Shown here piece by piece: positions 6,243 to 8,129 of a stretch of 8,129 nucleotides of DNA (positions are counted from its first letter, which is position 1; each line of letters begins with the position of its first letter). The stretch comes from Candidatus Bathyarchaeota archaeon (GTDB lineage Archaea; Thermoproteota; Bathyarchaeia; TCS64). The translations under genes and the position numbers were made by a program. Where the stretch lies: the NCBI GenBank assembly GCA_002726865.1, contig PBSW01000080.1, positions 1-8,129 on the forward strand. Direction: 5' to 3'. The notes under the pieces are model-generated. The model was given only the letters and a program-made list of their open reading frames with translations, searched no databases and was not told where the DNA came from.

Positions 6243-7484
6243 CTACGAGATTTCCCTGTCCTCTCCAATATCTTTTCGATAGAAACTTCCAGTCCAACTT
6301 ATTTGTTCAGCCACGCCATATGCATTTTTTCTTGCATTCTCTAATGAACTTCCCCGTGCGGTGACATTCAAAACTCGTCCACCATTTGTAATCCATGACC
6401 CTAACTTACGGTCTGTGTTCAACTTTATTGATCGCTTAGTTCCTGCATGAAATATTTCTACATTGTCTGGTTTCTTCTTATCTAGTCCATCTATAATATA
6501 TCCAGTTTTATATTTGCCTGGATAACCTCCTGAACACATTACAACAGTTAATGCATATCCATCATGAAATATTGGATCTGATTGTTCATCCAGTTTATTT
6601 TGTGTAACTGCTTCCAATAATGGATAGAGCTTACTCTTCATCAACATCATTAATACTTGGCATTCAGGGTCACCGAATCTTGCATTATATTCGATAACAT
6701 ATGGAGAACCGCCTTTATCAATCATCAATCCTATGTACAATATTCCTTTGTAAACAAGGCATTCTTCTTTCATTCCTTGGAGAGTAGGTATAACAATCTG
6801 TTCTTCTATCGTTCTCTTTATCTTATCCGTAATACGCGAAGTAGGACAAAATGCTCCCATACCACCCGTATTTGGCCCGATATCACCGTCTCCAACTCTT
6901 TTGTGATCTTGACAAAATGGGAGTGTCTTATAATGGTCGCCATCAGTTATTACAAAACAACTTGCTTCGTCACCTGCTACAAAATCCTCAATTAATATTT
7001 TATTGGATGAAGAATTGAATATATTATCAATGAAGATAGACGGAATAATATCAAGTACTTGTTTATAATTAGAACAAATTACTACACCCTTCCCCCCACA
7101 TAATCCGTCTTCTTTAATAACAATTGGATATCGTTTTCGAGTATGTTCATCAGTCAGAAGATTAATTACTTGTGACATTCCCTGTTCGCCCCGAGTAAAT
7201 GTTAACCAATGTGCAGTAGGTATATTATGACGTTTCATAAATTCCTTAGCCCATAACTTACTGGTTTCCAACCTTCCAGCGAGTTTAGATGGGCCAAAAA
7301 CGGGTATTCCTTTTAATTCCAATTCATCAGTTAATCCATTCTCAATAGGTGTTTCTGGGCCAATTACTATCAAATCCTTAGATGTCACATCTTCAATATT
7401 GCGTAAAATATGAATACCTTCATTTCTCAACTTCCACCGAATAGAATCTTCTCTACCACCATTTCCTATTACTAATACATTCAT
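6243..7484 (-). CDS. purD: Phosphoribosylamine-glycine ligase (GAR synthetase)
   Basis: It joins phosphoribosylamine and glycine with ATP to form GAR. The 413-residue ATP-grasp protein shows GNGGRE (7-12), VIGPETP (40-46), VFGPSK (62-67), KEDGLCGGKGV (124-134, usually KADGLAAGKGV), GDEAS (171-175), DHKRVGDGDIGPNTGGMGA (193-211), EYNARFGDPECQ (265-276) and a C-terminal FYRKDIGE. The N-terminal domain is about 30 residues shorter between GGRE and VIGPE than in E. coli PurD, and the common APGNAGT loop is absent. GGREHA is GGREDS here. Base composition differs sharply from its neighbours: 33% G+C at 6481-6540 and 22% at 7021-7080, against 50-53% in sampled lines of purM and purB. The start is ATG 7484; no strong Shine-Dalgarno site precedes it. 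The frame is intact and the catalytic motifs are present, so it is probably functional. Confidence 0.94.
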   Translation of the reverse strand: MNVLVIGNGGREDSIRWKLRNEGIHILRNIEDVTSKDLIVIGPETPIENGLTDELELKGIPVFGPSKLAGRLETSKLWAKEFMKRHNIPTAHWLTFTRGEQGMSQVINLLTDEHTRKRYPIVIKEDGLCGGKGVVICSNYKQVLDIIPSIFIDNIFNSSSNKILIEDFVAGDEASCFVITDGDHYKTLPFCQDHKRVGDGDIGPNTGGMGAFCPTSRITDKIKRTIEEQIVIPTLQGMKEECLVYKGILYIGLMIDKGGSPYVIEYNARFGDPECQVLMMLMKSKLYPLLEAVTQNKLDEQSDPIFHDGYALTVVMCSGGYPGKYKTGYIIDGLDKKKPDNVEIFHAGTKRSIKLNTDRKLGSWITNGGRVLNVTARGSSLENARKNAYGVAEQISWTGSFYRKDIGEDREIS

Positions 7485-7528
7485 TCAATCAACTCTTTTT
7501 GTAAAGCTGTTACTTCATCTTGACTCAT
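7481..7528 (-). other. Out-of-frame ORF tail overlapping the purD start
   Basis: ATG at 7528 opens a 15-codon frame whose TGA (7483-7481) overlaps the purD ATG as ATGA. The frame is open further up to 7561 and encodes a polar, helix-prone stretch (DEVTALQKELIE at its end). It may be the true C-terminus of the small gene that starts at 7694, displaced by a one-base frame change, or a mini-ORF coupling translation into purD, or chance. Confidence 0.25.
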
Positions 7529-7694
7529 TAATTGTAGTGAATGTTCTTGAAGTTGAAATCATGGCACATATTAATTCGTCGCCTCCATCCGGAAAAGTTG
7601 TTATCGCATAGTAGAAGAATCTATTAGCATTGTATTTTTCACTGTCTTTCCCCAAACGGAAGAAATCAAAGATCGGGTTCAACAGTTGTTTCAC
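7515..7694 (-). CDS. Unrecognised 59-residue small ORF between the folate cyclo-ligase gene and purD
   Basis: A GTG start at 7694-7692 shares its first base with the TAG stop of the upstream folate cyclo-ligase gene (TAGTG), a common arrangement for coupled archaeal genes. The frame runs 59 codons to TGA at 7517-7515. The protein has a hydrophobic start (LLNPIFDFFRLG, 4-15), a charged segment, an aromatic patch NRFFYYAITTF (24-34), PDGGDELICAMIST (35-48) and a Thr/Ser-rich end. It looks like folded protein rather than noise. I recognise no family, and there is no signal peptide. The upstream half is 38% G+C (7621-7680) and the downstream end is more AT-rich (32% at 7501-7560), approaching the composition of purD. 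The gene may be broken near its 3' end. Confidence 0.5.
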   Translation of the reverse strand: MKQLLNPIFDFFRLGKDSEKYNANRFFYYAITTFPDGGDELICAMISTSRTFTTINESR

Positions 7695-8128
7695 TAGCTT
7701 GTGGATCCAGATCTTATCAGACGTCGATCAGTAAGGATCATATCTACCCCAACGTCCACGACAGAGATGGGGAGTTGTGGAAGGACTTGAAAATCGAAGG
7801 CCAGTCCAACACAAGGAACTCTCCTTTTTAGCTTTGTCAAACATCGATCATAATATCCTCCTCCATAGCCAATACGAAATCCGCGCTCATCCCATGCAAC
7901 TCCTGGAATCAAGTTAAGATCTGAATCCTCTAAAGAAGCTGGACGCCTGAAAGAGACCTTTGGTTCAAGAACTGAAAAAGTTCCAGACACTAGTTCCTTT
8001 TGCGGATCCCGAATTTCAGAGAAATTCAAGCTATGGCTTGAGATATCTACAAAGGGCACCAATACCTGTTTTTTGGCAGCTAATGCTTCACTTATAATCC
8101 ATCTAGTATCGACCTCGTTCTCCTTTGA
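7694..8128 (-). CDS. 5-formyltetrahydrofolate cyclo-ligase, 5' end cut by the window edge
   Basis: The frame is open from the right edge; 144 codons plus the stop are visible, and the in-frame TTG at 8062 is internal, not the start. The conserved NEVDT segment (4-8 of the visible part) opens the sequence, followed by LIPGVAWDERGFRIGYGGGY (73-92) within the family signature ending YYDR (92-95), then VGLAFDFQ (107-114) and VDMILTD (128-134). Members are near 180-200 residues, so roughly 35-50 N-terminal residues are missing. The enzyme converts 5-formyl-THF with ATP to 5,10-methenyl-THF, restoring the one-carbon carriers used for purine formyl transfer, which fits the neighbouring pur genes. 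Its TAG overlaps the GTG of the downstream small ORF by one base. Some archaeal homologues are loosely annotated and may act on other pterins. Confidence 0.88.
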   Translation of the reverse strand, partial: SKENEVDTRWIISEALAAKKQVLVPFVDISSHSLNFSEIRDPQKELVSGTFSVLEPKVSFRRPASLEDSDLNLIPGVAWDERGFRIGYGGGYYDRCLTKLKRRVPCVGLAFDFQVLPQLPISVVDVGVDMILTDRRLIRSGSTS

Positions 8129-8129
8129 C

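Noticed and set aside
6225..6245. CCTC repeated three times near the purD stop.
   Set aside because: It is a short purine/pyrimidine repeat with no periodic unit or partner arm; chance is sufficient.
6657..6995. A 112-codon plus-strand ORF inside purD.
   Set aside because: It overlaps the intact ATP-grasp region of purD on the other strand and shows no family motif.

Overview
This window is an ordinary-looking chromosomal stretch, probably archaeal, dominated by de novo purine biosynthesis. The archaeal assignment is an inference. It rests on GTG and TTG starts, tightly abutting or overlapping stop and start codons, TATA-like AT-rich stretches close to start codons, and a VWA protein of a layout common in archaea. 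I cannot fix the lineage. No RNA gene, CRISPR array, insertion sequence or phage gene is visible, and no stretch longer than about 110 bases lacks a candidate gene.

Layout. The left edge cuts into a von Willebrand A-domain protein on the plus strand (ends 733). It converges on an M20 zinc dipeptidase on the minus strand (784-2145). A 65-base divergent spacer separates the peptidase from purB on the plus strand (2211-3665). The stop codon of purB overlaps that of purM on the opposite strand. From there to the right edge everything is on the minus strand. In transcription order it reads: a 5-formyltetrahydrofolate cyclo-ligase cut by the right edge (7694-8128), a 59-residue unrecognised small ORF (7515-7694), purD (6243-7484), a 111-base spacer with a hairpin and possible promoter, a 45-residue unrecognised small ORF (5994-6131), purE (5560-5997), purC (4729-5559) and purM (3662-4723).

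How the genes work together. PurD makes glycinamide ribonucleotide. PurM, PurE, PurC and PurB catalyse four consecutive steps from formylglycinamidine ribonucleotide to AICAR, and PurB also makes AMP from adenylosuccinate. These four genes are contiguous. The folate cyclo-ligase returns 5-formyl-THF to the active one-carbon pool that supplies formyl groups to purine synthesis. Genes for PurF, PurN/T, PurL/Q/S, PurK and the last IMP steps are not in the window.

Most worth a second look are the two small ORFs, each tied to a neighbour by an overlapping stop and start. The first may be a frameshifted gene that originally ran into purD. purD itself is much more AT-rich than its neighbours and has a shortened N-terminal domain, which suggests a foreign origin. 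I see no convincing novel multi-gene system here.
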